The position numbers and the translations under genes were made by a program. Below, in pieces: positions 1 to 13,700 of a stretch of DNA of 64,000 nt. The notes below the pieces were generated by a model that was given only the letters and a program-made list of their open reading frames with translations, was not told where the DNA came from and did no database searches. The DNA is from Parus major (taxonomy: Eukaryota > Chordata > Aves > Passeriformes > Paridae). The stretch spans positions 29,685,864 to 29,749,863 of the forward strand of contig NC_031770.1 in the NCBI RefSeq assembly GCF_001522545.3, read 5' to 3'. How positions within the stretch are numbered: the first letter of the stretch is position 1; every line of letters begins with the position of its first letter.

Positions 1-1660
1 ACCTAAATTATAACATTAAAAAAAACCTTACAAGATGGTACCAGATGTTTTCCTTTGATAAGTAATGTTTTCTCCATAAAACACAAATGTCACCCTATAT
101 GAATAGCATGTGCTGTCATAAAGATAAAATTATTAATAGTATTTTTGAAACAGAAAATAGACACATCTTTTGTCCAATGTTTTTATCCCATTTTTAAAAC
201 AGGGTATTGATAAGTATTTTAAGATACAGGCCTACAGGGAATATGTGGTTAAGGTGAAAAAGAGAAACTGGTAAGTGATTACATAAGGAATCAATGAATT
301 TGTACCATGTCTAATGAATCCAAAATCACACAACTTTTCAAATAGCCTCAGAATGGTGACTCAAAATTAAAAAAAAACAAAAAACAAAGACCCGAACAAT
401 CTTGAATATAATTCTTTCAAGTGATTAGAAGCATTTCACCTGGTTGGTTGCTACATCTCTCCATTGGAAACCAGCAGAGTGAACTATGTCTTGAGCTAAC
501 TCGCTGCTAAGGGAGTCCCTCCTCTGAGGTGCTGCAGGACTGCAGCAGAAAAAAGACACACTACGGTTCTCTCACACACCCTCTGTATCAGAGACGAGCA
601 AGTCGGGAATTTGTTTCCAAGAATGTACTAAGGACCCAAAATATGCTTAGTAAAGGACATTGGGACAGAGATACTGACTGTTCAATAAGCCTTGCATGCC
701 TGAAAGGATGGCTGCCTTGTTCTGTCTCATTTTAATACAAACCATGACCAGAGTTCTTACACATAAGAATACCTACTGAGAAAAACTCAGCAGCCATTCT
801 GTGATACTGGATTTTTTTTTTTTTTTAAATAGGTGTATATTCCATTAATTTTTACTATTTTCTTACTAACATTTACATTAGGTTTTTCAAAAAGATGCCA
901 GATTTTGGAATATTCTACAAATAGATTTTCCAATCAAGAAATATTCCAAAATTAATTCCTTTTCCTACCAGAGGCTCATCATCATAAATTCATTGCATTG
1001 AATTGGTAATAAAGCAAATATAACTTACAGAATCACATCCTAGCAACTTAGTAATATCAAATCATACCAGCATTATAACAGCATTATTAAACATCCTTTC
1101 AGTCATTTGAAAAAACTATATACAGCATATATTTCTATTTATATGGATTTTTACCAAGTTACATGGGAAAGAGAAATTTCTACAAAGTTGTCATGCTAGA
1201 GGTCTTTAAAGATTGAATCTCTGATGCTGTAGTTACTCCTGAACTGAAGAAAAATAAAATTACCTAAAGGTTGAAATCTGTTCTTTACTTAACAAAAATA
1301 TACTATACTAACTATACTATAAAAACTATATTAACACTATATACTAAAGAATCAGAAAAACCCAATGTATAATCAAAAAGCTAAAAAGAAAATCAAAGGT
1401 CTTTAGCAAAAAATAAAAAGAAGATTCTTAGAATTCCATAACAATAAAACCACACAGCAATCATGAATATAGATATCTCTATGTGAGTGGCTATATTTTA
1501 CTCTGATCTGCAAAAATTATTTTAATAGAATTTTCTGAAATATTGAAGTGACTTAAACAAAAATGGTCCTTTAGAATTGAATTCAAAATCAGAATTAAGT
1601 ACCCTTTATATACTTAGCAAGGAAATAGTAGGCAAGATTTTTTAAAAGCTGTATTTTTAC
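1..1660 (-). other. Intron 3' of E48 (partial)
   Basis: AT-rich sequence with no recognisable dynein exon on either strand. A less AT-rich block at about 425-740 stands out (68-codon plus-strand frame at 529-735, no family I recognise) and may be an unidentified old repeat. Confidence 0.6.
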
Positions 1661-1795
1661 CTGAAACATAAATGGTTCTGTGGCAGATGAAAAGTTTAGA
1701 CTTTTTGACAAATGCTCTTCTGGGTCATATCTCTTCATATATCCCTTAATCATGACTGTCTTTGCAGTCCCCTGCTCTCCTATGAGCAAAACAGC
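1661..1795 (-). CDS. DNAH8: DNAH8 exon E48 (AAA3 Walker A)
   Basis: 45 codons, phase 0/0: AVLLI, then the AAA3 P-loop GEQGTAKT, then [19 protein letters not shown] and [15 protein letters not shown]3 acts as a regulatory ATP site. Acceptor TTACAG, donor CAG|GTAAAA. This is the last exon I can place; the next one (AAA3 Walker B) is not recognisable in 1-1660. Confidence 0.98.
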
Positions 1796-4700
1796 CTGTA
1801 ACAGATATTTAAAGATAAGTAATATCAAAACTTATGTTTATATATGCATAACAGACTTATTTTTGAGAAAATAATAGTTTCTATGTCTATTTTTAAATGC
1901 AACATTTTTTGATAGGATTTTCATGTCTTCATATGCACTGAGACCATATGTGGTTTTGTGTTTTTCATCGCACACAGATTCTCCAAGAAATTTCTTTGCA
2001 AAGGGAAAGGAAGAAACAAGAATGTGCTAGAGGCTTTTGTTCCAATTGCCAAACTTCTTCCAGTTTCCGACACATCAGCTGCAACAGTCTCTTTTAGTGG
2101 CTGATCCTAAGAAGACTTCCTGTAAATTCCTTCCTTTATGTTTTAAAGTTTTGTTCATGCACAAATATAATTACAGAGGATCCATGTTAAGAAAATAAAA
2201 GTAAAACAATATAATGATGTGCCTAGGAAGCAATGACTAGAGACAATGACTGATGATGATGATTGATGAAGAACAATTGTAACATCCAGTTACTTTTAAG
2301 CAGTTTTCTATTTAGTTTATATATAAATGAAATATATACTAAAATATGTAATCTTGTACTTACTTTCTTTTGTTTTGCAATTGTGTTTATCAAAAACTGA
2401 GTTCTGGTATTATCAACATTAGGAACCAGAATAGATGCATAGTCTGGGACATGATCTGTTGGATAAACAAATTCCTGAACTCTTTTACTCCAGTGCTCCC
2501 AGGCACCTGAAATTACCAAAAAAACCCCAAATAAACAAGCAAACAACAACAAAAAACAAAAAAACTAAACCAAACCAAAAAAATTCTGATCATGTTCAAT
2601 ACATTCAATATTTCATTAATACAATAATTTCAAAACAAATAGATCTTATGGGTAGAATACTAAAAAGTATAAAACCCGATAAATTTTCTCAAATCTGTCT
2701 AAAATGCACCTAACAAAAGACACTCTTAGTCATGATCTAAGTAATTATTCTATAATTATTATTTATTTATTATTATTAATTATTTAATTAATTATAATTA
2801 GTAATTCTTCCATGAGTAATTAGTCTATAATCCTACTAAATGTAGACATATTTATTAAACTTATATATACTTATCTAAATAAAAACCCCAAAGAATGTTT
2901 ATCAAGAAATTATTTCTCAGACTCCTGGTGACAAAATTACAGAACATGACAATATGGATTGCATATGTGTACACTAAATCAATGCTGCTGGCAAAAAAAA
3001 ATTGGATCTGTATATGAGAAAAATTAATTTCTTCAGAAGAGAACATACTTTCTATCATAACAGTAAGGTTTTTGTGACAATGGTTGTGTGTGCTAGTTAA
3101 ACTAAAAAACTTGTTCTAGAAAATAGCACACTATTCAAAATATCAAGAATCAAAATATCTCACTATTCTTATAATTCTATAATCTTTCAGATTTATGACC
3201 GATTATTAGATGTGAGTAATAATTATTAAGCAAAATTAAAATCAGATTTTATTCCTTTAACAAAAACTACCAGATGTAAGAAAATTAAACATAAAATAAT
3301 ATTAAGCTAGACTAAACTAGCCTAAGCATAAATTATCTACAAACTGTAGGCTGGCAAAGTTAATAGAAAAGTAATTTGTAAGAAGCAAATTAAAAAGAAA
3401 TAATAAAATGTTAGCAAAGAGCACTCTATCTCTTGATACAGATGTGCTGGTACTACACTGTCAAAAAACCTCAACTCATAGGGCTGTATAATAAGGACTA
3501 AAGCAGTAACAGAGCTATAAAATGACAGTTTAAAAAACAATATTGGTTCTTTTTCTTACCACGATCACTAACATAAAACTCATACATCGTTTGATTGCTG
3601 CCACGAGGGATTTTTGGTAAGTCTAATTTATTATCATGAGCTCTAATGAAGGCTTCAAGTTTATCTCGACTGTCCAGCTCCAGAAGGGCACCTAAACTCC
3701 ACATTATTGCAAAGTTGAACAATTTATGCAGAAGATTTGTAGCTGATACACCACGTTCTTCCTTCAATGGAATCAAGCCCTCCAGAAGATTAATGGACTG
3801 AAAATATTTTAAAATATGCATTTAGAAAATATTATATAATATTTTTAAATTTACCTATATATGCATACACATGTGTTATTTATATGTATTCAAAATTTAA
3901 ATCAATACAGATTACAAAAAATCCAAACAAAAAATTTAGAAGAAGAAACTAAATAAAATTTATTAAAGATAGCTATATAAAACTAAACAAAGTTTTCAAA
4001 ATTACTTAGGCAATTTGATCATCAATTATTCTTTTAAATTATGCCTACAAAATAAATGTAATTTATGAGCTAGGGTAACAAAACAGATTTTTAAGGGACT
4101 TTATAATATTCAGAATAGGTGAGGCCTAGCCATTTCTTTCCATTTTTAAGCATGGAAGAATTTTCAGCATCTCTCTGATGCATTTATCTCAATTATGGTA
4201 CAATTCATGTATCTATTACATTAACTTCTATTTTTTCAGTTTTAAAAAATAGATTAAATTATTCTATTATGTGATTGCTTCACTCTGTTTCCAAGGAACT
4301 AGAGTCCAGATTCTAGAAAAATAGTAACTTGTTATCTACAGTTCTGTAGTGTTGCTTATGAATTCGGATGTTTGACTGTCTTAGGTAACCCCATTTGTAC
4401 TTCCCTTCTATGCAAGGCAGTGCACAGCACACTGTTTCAAAATACATCTTTTTAACAGTGAAAGAGATTTTCAGTCAGCTCTTGGCATTAGTAATCTTTA
4501 TGCTGTCTTGCATCTCATACTTGGAGCGGGAAGTAATACAGTAACACATACTTCTAATACTTGCCCAGCATCTCATTTGCAACAGCGGCCAAAAGTGGAG
4601 AAGAGTAAAAGAAAAAAATCTCTCTTGGCTTGTGGTGGTGCTGGGGTACTACTTCCCGTTGGTACCCTCTCTGGCTTGTGACTTTCAATACACACTTTTT

Positions 4701-7700
4701 CTGCTTTTATAATTCCATGTGGTTTTTTCCACCCTGAAAGACTGGTCTTGAGCCTACATAAACTTTTATTGTCTATTACAACCTTTGGCAAGATGTCCCA
4801 TAGGTCTGCTACTCATGGCATTGAACAGTTTGCTTTCTTCCTGTGTGGACTCCTTCACACTTACCTTCACTGAATTTCATTTGCCATTTTATTACCTATT
4901 TATTCAGTCTCATAAAGTCTGTCTTCATGGTTAGTTGTTTTGTCCTTAACACCCTGAATAATCCAGTATTGTCAATAAATGTCTTCACCTAAAACTTTTC
5001 CAAATTGTTTATGAACATTTTGAACAGCACTGATCCCAGCAAAGGTGCTGCAGGGTGAATGGTAACCTCTGTCCTTCCTAAAATCCAGTCATACATTTCC
5101 TGTCTTTCAATACATTGTTTTATCGAGAAATTAAACTCCTATCTTCTGCTATGACTATTTGGCATCCTGGTAAAGAACAATGTCAAACAGGTTTGATCCT
5201 TCATGCAGACTGTATCAATCAGATCTCCTTTAGCTACAAGTTTACTGACTTCTCCAATAGGCTCGTAAAGCAGGATAAATTTAAATAAAAGACTGGTGTT
5301 GAATATCCTAAGGTAAATGGCATTTGTCTACCTATGAGGTGGGCCAGAGGATGCATAAAGAGTTAGAAAGTCAGCGGAAATTACAAGGAGGAAAGCAAAG
5401 GTGAGATCATATTTATATTAAACCATGATAAAGCTACTATAAATGAATAGGCAACTTAAACTATGAATGCCAACAAATGGCACATAATCAGGTACATGTA
5501 CATGTTTGGATGAACATCAAAAAGTGAACTTTGGAACTCAAATACAAGTCTACCAGACGCAACTTTTTTGTTTTGGTTGTAATTTTTGAAAATGCATGAA
5601 CTAAACAGAAGCAGCAACTCCTGAATTCTACAATTGCTAAAGAGACATAAGACCCAACAAATCAGGAGGTTGATAAGGTACAGGGTTTCTGCACAGAGAC
5701 CATTTACAGCAAAGCTGGGATTTTAATGTACAGGTAGGGTAAAAATCTCTGGTCACTGGCTCTTAGATAACACAATCAGGGAGGCCTGCTAAGAGTAATT
5801 TAATTTGCCACAGATGTAACAGAAACTTACTAGTGATTTTCATTGACACAAAGAAACATTCAATACAGCTTAAATCAAGAAAATATTTCCCTGATCAAGC
5901 AGCATAAATAGAGCACTGACTTGCTGACACTTCCTAACAAGTGCTAATCAAAAATAACAGAAACTTTTGATCACAGGAAAAATCTTCTATGAAGACAAGC
6001 TTAGTTAGTCAGAGGTTTCACAGATAAGAAATACAGAAGAAAAACAATAACTCTCTCAAAAATGTTGTCCATTGCACATCATAAAGTGGTTAGTTCATTT
6101 GTTTCTGCTTGGGGACTTTAATTCTAAAAATACTCTTTTTTGCATTTTGTGCATTTGATACTGCACAGTTAAGCTCTCCAGCATTTACTGTGGCTATTGG
6201 TTTGCAGTAAAATACTTCACAGTCTAGAAAATCTGAAACTCACCCTCTAGTGAACAGCAAAAAAGATATTGGGTGCAAATTTGGTAATCTAACATTAAAC
6301 TGGAGTGCTATCTAGAACATTATCTTGTCTAAACTCTTTTAAGGGGCACCACTAAATTTTTTATGAGTGTGTCAAAATAAAAGGTAGATTACATTCACAA
6401 ATGGAAAGTCTGGAAACTTAGAAACTGCAGATGACAACAGACTCATAAACTAATCAGCTGGAGATATGCAGTAAAGGACTGTCAGTCTTGCAAAATCTGC
6501 CAAACACATATTTATATTATTTATAAATCACTAATAGAGTTTGGACTCCACTCAAGGTAGAATTCCAACTGATAAGAAAGGAGAGGTAAAAATTACTATA
6601 TTCACCTTGAAAGAGCTGATGGACAGAATTGCACCTATCACATCTGAAGATTAAAAGATAAATAGAATTTTTCTCCTCTCTCTCTGCTGACACTGCTAGT
6701 AGAGATACAGTGACCCTTACCACAATATTTAGGTATTAAAAGAACTAAAATGAATCCACTAGCTTATTAAACATACACTTCTGGAAATTTACTGAAGCCT
6801 GCAAATCCCAATCATTAGAAGTCTAGCCTAGGTATGAAGTAATACAGAGAAGAAAAATTTTCTTTTGTACATCTTCACACTTCCTCTTATATTGGCCAAG
6901 AAACTGATCTTGAGCTTTTCTTTGACAGGAGACGATAATTTCAAATTAAATTTTACGGCTATCAAATGTTCTCCTTGCTATTTCTTCATTTTTACTATTG
7001 TCAGTCAATTCATACAGACTCATACAGTATCTGTTTTACCTGCATAATGTAGTTACATTCCAGAAGCTCCATTTTGGGGTTAAGGTTTAGTTTCATATAT
7101 GTATATGCTGGTTCAAAGATTCTGTCATATAAACTTTGCAAAAGTTCAGCTTCTTGAGAAGTACGTTTTTTCAGCCATGCCTGAAGAAAAAGTCCACAAT
7201 AATATACTCTATAAAATGTACAGCAAGGTATAATAAGGAGCAGCCAGCAATAATTATCTTACCTGCAATATTGGTCTCCAGCTGAGGACAGAAGAACTGA
7301 TGAAGACCATACCCATTCGAGAAACTGTTGCTGGAGAGGCATTCTCAATGTTGTGGACCTCAAATAACAGTTTACATGAAGGAGACATAGGAATTCGATC
7401 CCCATTTGCAAGAGTGAGGGTCTTGTTATCATCCAAAACTGAATTTAAATTCTCAATCCAGATTGCATCTACAGGACCATCTAAAACCAGAAACACATTT
7501 TCACCTGGAAAAATAATCAAAAGAGAAATAGTTAATATATTGCTGAAAAAGCAAGAAAATAAGTGTAGAAAATATTATTTAGAACTTAAATGTCATATAA
7601 AAATTTATTTCATTTATTGTAATTTCTGCCATCTATATGGATGTTCATTACTGAATAAATTGCATACTCAGTTGTCACCCTGAGAATCAGACCTTTTGAT

Positions 7701-10700
7701 ATTGTTTTCATAATTTCTAGCCACTTTCCCAGGAAAGTAACTATAAACATGTTTTTAAACATTCCATTAAAAATATACCTTTGATAGACATCTCTCATGG
7801 CCAGTGTAGTTAAGAAAGTAATAACCTGATTATCAAATCCCTAGTTGTTGTCAAAAGCCTATAAATACTGAAAGAGCAAATAAACCTTGTTCTTCTTTCA
7901 TCTCACTTTGAGCGGCATCTATGTGAATCATTTCATGTCTGACAGTGACAGTTAAGGAAATGTTTTTGAAACAATTGGTGGCAAATGAGGACACAAATAT
8001 ACCTTTGTAGTGTTGAATATTTGTTACCTTGGCTGGCTATCAGATAGAAATTGTGCTACTCTCTCCACGCTCCCTCAATAGGACAGAGAGAGAGAATACA
8101 GTGAAAATGCTTGTGGGTTGAGATAAAGACCAGGAGATCACTTGTCAGCTGTCATGGGCAAAACAAACAACTTGGAAAACATTATTTTATTGCAAATTAA
8201 CACAGATATGGATGATGGGAAGCATCAAGACTGTCGCCTTGAAAATTCAACCTTCTGATCTTGTTTTCATAGTTGTAGCTACTTTCTCAGGAAAGTAACT
8301 GTAAACATAGAGGTTTACACATCCCTTCTAAGAAACATCTTTTGATGGATTTTTCACATGACCAGTGTGCTTGGGAAGGTGGTAACTTCATTATCCAATC
8401 CCTGGTCATTGTCAAGAATCTGTAAATACTGGAGTCAGGAAATAAAGTCACGGGTTTTTGTTCCAACACTGAAGGTAGTAGTGTGAATCATTTTGTATCC
8501 TTTAGTGACACAAAGACAAATACTTAGATGACCTTCACCCCACTCCATTTTATTTCTCCAGATTCAACCTCTGTCTTCACAACCTAATCTAACTCTTCCT
8601 TCTTCCTCCTCCTGCACCAACCCTACTCCAGCAGCACAGGGAAGTTGGGGAATTTAGTATATTATTGCTAAAATGAGGGTTCTTTGAGCAACTAAACAAG
8701 AGACATTGAATATTCACAGTTAATGAAACTCTCTCAAGATAATGAAACCTAAGCTCACTCCTCTGTTCTTAAAATCTGTTTATTTTTCTTATACTTTGAA
8801 ATATAAACATAGATGTAAATACCTAAGTTTTGGCAATTAAATTTTAGAATTGTGGCTTCATTTGAAATACAGAAAATTTCTATTAGAGAAAAAAATATGC
8901 ATTTCCAATGTAAGAAATTCAACTGTCTCTTAAGATAAACATCCTTCTAGGAAGGTTCCCTAGAAGAATTCCCTTTCTTTAATATATTTATTTTTTCAGA
9001 TATAAGTGAAACATTGTGAAAAGGAATTTCAGTATTCCAATCCTAAAATATTGAAATATAAATATGGGAAATCAATGTATGTAAAACCATGACAATAACA
9101 TTATTATCAAGATAATGCCATTAGAACAAATTAATCTAATTTATGATTTATCAGCTTCCAAGTAACATATCTACACTGTAGAACTGAAGTGGCAAGAAAA
9201 ATTTTCTTTTTTTTTGATAGTAGTAGATATATTACTGAAATAATAAATCTTTAAACTGGTGTCCTTTTAAGAGGTGTAATCTCATCTCATATGTTCTCTA
9301 TAGTTTTCCTCAAGAAGAACATTTGTGAATTCAATATGCTTTTTTCAATACATCGTTCAAGATACATTTTTATGTTACCAAATGGAAAGCATTTACATAC
9401 CCTTTTTGGTTTTCAGTGTTTTCCTCCACAGAGTAGAAAAGATTCCATCTGTCCAGTCATTAGTTGCAGCATCTAGTTTTCCAAACATTTGAGGAGCAGT
9501 AATAGCTTTGGGGTTCATGCGCATTTCCTTATGAGGTTGGCCACATTCTGTGAGTGCTTTCATTAATACTGTTATGACCATCGTTTTTCCAGACCCACTA
9601 GGTCCAAGTGTCATCAATCCATGACGTACCAGATTAGTTTCATATAACTATTAACAAAACCAAAATAAAAGATTTAAAAATAAAAATAAAAATAAAAATA
9701 TAAAAATAAAAATAAATACATACTTTGGAATTTTTGCTTGCACTTAGTAATGGTTAAGATGTATTAGACATTCAAGTTATATGCTCAGGATTGAAATGAG
9801 CATGAATTTGCTGAATTTTAGTGTTTTGTGGAAGAGTACACATCTTTAGTTCCTAATCTTTTTAGAGCTAAGCAAGCTTGCAGGTTCGCAGAACTAAATT
9901 TTACCGAAACTTTTTTAAGCAGCTGGAAATAGTTTTGTGAGATTTGAAAAAGGGTCTTCTATATTATTCAAAAGGAAAAATTAATAGTAGCAAAACATTA
10001 ATGCTACAGAAGTATGATTAATTACTATAGTGCTGAAATAACTAATTATTTGAAACAAACGTAGGGACTGCACTTTCTTCAGAACTATGTATGGGTCTAG
10101 ATTCAGGGGAGTTCTCTACTGAATTTTCTATTTGTCTTTTAGTACTAGCATTAGATTTGCTGTGGAAGTGTTGAAACAAACTTTGAAGAATTTAAGATAT
10201 TAGAAAAGCTAAAGCCTTAATTAAAATTAATCCTTGCTAAATCTAATTAAACTAGAGAGGCCCTAGAATTAGGAGTTAATAATTAGCTAATAACTAATTG
10301 TCTGTCAACATTATGTTTGTTCAGTTGGCCTTGTAATAAGAAACTAAGAATCTTGTAAGGAACTTCAAGAATGTAAGACAAGTGCAACCCAGAAACTAAT
10401 TGGAAACACGAAACTAGGAGCCTGGCCAGGGGTTCATTTGTCACTTTGTATTGAAAAGGTAGAAAGGTCAGAAAGAGGAAAAGATATATTCCTTCCTCCC
10501 TTTTGTGACCCCTCCCCATAATAAAGACCACCAACTCATTTCAAGGAACAAACTGTGCATGCTTAATTGCTTTTTCTTAATTAGCACAGGAAGTGGGGAG
10601 TGGGTGGTAACTGGGTTATGAATATGTATTTGTATTCAATATCTTGGTGAAAAAGAAGTCTGTATTCGCCTGCCTTCAGGGCCATGTGTATTAAGGGGTG

Positions 10701-13700
10701 ACCCTACACAATGGCCCAGTGCTGCCAATAAACATACACTCTGTAACCCCAATAGTTTAAAGAGTCTTTGTCCGTCTCAAGTTGGACACTGATACTAGAG
10801 CATATCCATATTTTGGTAAATCCATGTCAGTCTGCCTATGCAAGTATGAATGAACTTAATGGCAGAAAACAGTGGTAGTCTTCCTGGCTACCAAAATCTT
10901 CTAAGATGAAGCATATACTGTTCTTCCTCTGTAAGCTGAATAAAGGCTTGTATCAGTCCAGGATGAAGATCTATAGGCACCACAGTGCAAGTCCCTTGCA
11001 TTGGTCTTCCTTGGTATGGCGTACACATAACCTTTCTTTTTTTGCATATTTGATGTGCAGGTTCTTGGCTAAGACTGTGGTCAAGACAATAACACATTGT
11101 TCTGACTCCTGATTGTGAAGAATGTTTTAGAAAAAAAAAAAGTTTTACCTGAACAAGCTTAAGATTCCATGGTGGATGGTTAACCAATCCTGCCTCTTCA
11201 ACCTGATGAGCTACTGCAGCCTGAAGCTCATCATAGGTACTGCTGTCCAACTGCAACCCCGGGAAAAGATCATTGATAAGACTGAGAAACAAAGGCTCAT
11301 CTTCATCTATCTGAAATAAAAAAAAAATAAAAATTAAATGTTTAAAGGATGGTTATCCAAAGAGCATTTCCAAATCAAAATTAGTCTCTTTTAAAATGAA
11401 CAAGCAGTAATAACATACTTTCTAGATACAGATGCTTACGGACAGCTAACAGGAGAGCTTGCTACAAAAGTAGCATTTTGAAAATGTCATCCATAAGCCA
11501 TGCTAAAGAGAAATTTAGAATTGAAGGAAATTTCCCACTTAGTAGACACTGGGGTCTATTTATAAAACTGATTTGGAAACCACTTGCAATATATATTGGA
11601 AAGAACATCCTATCTGGAAAGAAATCTTTAAAAGTCTGATTTAGTGGATACTCATTATTCAACTTACTTATGGTACAGTGGTCAGTCTGTCCACAAGTCA
11701 GGACACTGAAAGTCACATGCAGATGTAAGCCACTATTAATGTATTTGAACCTTTGCATAATTAACGCTCTTTATAAGTCTAATAAACTCTCTATGTTGTT
11801 CAATGATAACATGAAAGTTATCATGTTTCAAATTTTAGAGAAAAGAATGTTTGAGATTTTTTCTGAACTCATAAAAAAACAATGAAATATCTATTGGGCT
11901 TGCCTCTACCTGGTGCTAAAATATTAAATTAGATTCTTACCAGTTTAGAAAGATTCATATCTCTTAACCCTCTCATGACAATACTTAATTCGCCTTCAGT
12001 TGGCCTGGCTCTCTTTTGGGCTCCAAGAGTCCTAAGTACTGAAAGGATATTCCTCAGACCAAAGTCATAATGGACCTAGAGAGTGGAAGAAGGCTTATAC
12101 ATCAGTAACAAGTTCTCTACATTTATTTCATCCATATATCAAACTTTATTTGCATATTGTATAGTACAGTTGTCCTGCCTGGAAGAGGTAGCTAAAATAG
12201 GAATTGTTGCTGTTGTTTAGGAATTATTCTGTTCAATTAAATGAAGAATAATAAAGTTGTTTTCAGGAAGATGTGTATGTGGAATAAGGATTTTCTTTCC
12301 TAATTTAAATTTAATTAATTTCATCATTTATCATGTCATACAGAAAAAAATTTGTATCTTTGAATAGCAGGGTTGTAAAAAACTAATTGTTCCATTCTAG
12401 ACCATGTTTTTTCAACTAAGGTATCTTAAAGCACAGACTTCAGAGCAAGGCAGTGCTACAGGGACATGATCATCTTAAATCAAACTAAACGTTTCTCCTG
12501 TGGTTTCCAGTTTCCAATTTCCAACTATTTACCCTAGGCCTAGATAATTTTTAGAGAAAAATTATATCAATGGGATCATTTTTGTCAGGCTGACATGTTA
12601 TAGCAGAGAAGCTCATGCACATGGAACTAACTAAAAAGCAACATTTTTAACAAAAAAGGTGCATATACAACAACATATTAATGAATTAATGTAGTAATTT
12701 AGTAAGAAATTTTATAGAGGTATTTGTTTAAATTACATTTAAAGTATTTCATTATTTTGTAAAAGGCATGGAAGTGATGTTTAAGAAACAATCTGCATAA
12801 CCCCAAAAGTAGATTTTACTGTGTAAGTACAAAGGGAATATGTAACATTACCTGCTTAGTGAGCTGCTCCTCACAAAGTTTATAAAGAACAAAGAATTTC
12901 TTAGCCAAGACCACATTATCAATAAATCCATAACTTGCAAGTTTAACCCTTATAATTATCTGAAATACAAATATTGTAGAAATTCCATTAGTTTCTCCCA
13001 AAGAGAGGTCAGCAAATGAAAATACATTTTTTCCATTCAGTTCATCAGGAGTTATACCTGTCTATCTGGAACCATCATTGCAACAGTTCTAAACTGAATT
13101 TTGAGGTTTTCTGGTAGCTCTTGACGCCCAGCATATCCAGGATTCTAAATAAGAAAACATAATGCATCATTATTACTATTAGCAATAGTCCAAATAGCCT
13201 TCTTTTTATTGTTCAATAAAAATAAATGCATGTATAAATACTTAGAGCAGTTTGGAGTTATAAGCCTTGCCTATCAATTATTGCAATTTTAATCTCCCAT
13301 TAAGTAATCTTGGATTGCCATCTGCCTTGGAATTAAGAAACGTACACTTTAAAATTTCCTGTCCATGAGATTACACAAAATAGTGCTATGAAGCCTCATG
13401 AATCCCATGCCAACAAGACAGCATATTCTGAAAGTTATTATTACAGGAGATCAAAGAATTTTTACATATCCATGTAGGTACCCATTAGTCACTCCGTCCC
13501 TGAAAAATATCTTTCTTAAATCTCTCTCTTTAAGTGAATGCTCTTTTTCTACCCCCTCTCTTCAGTATCTTTCTCATTAATACTGTTAAAGTATTAATAC
13601 TACTAAACTACTAATATGTTAACATTATTAAAACATTCGTGAATTATTAATGCATTACTATTAACATTATTAAAGATACGTTAGTAAAGTGTATTAGTGT

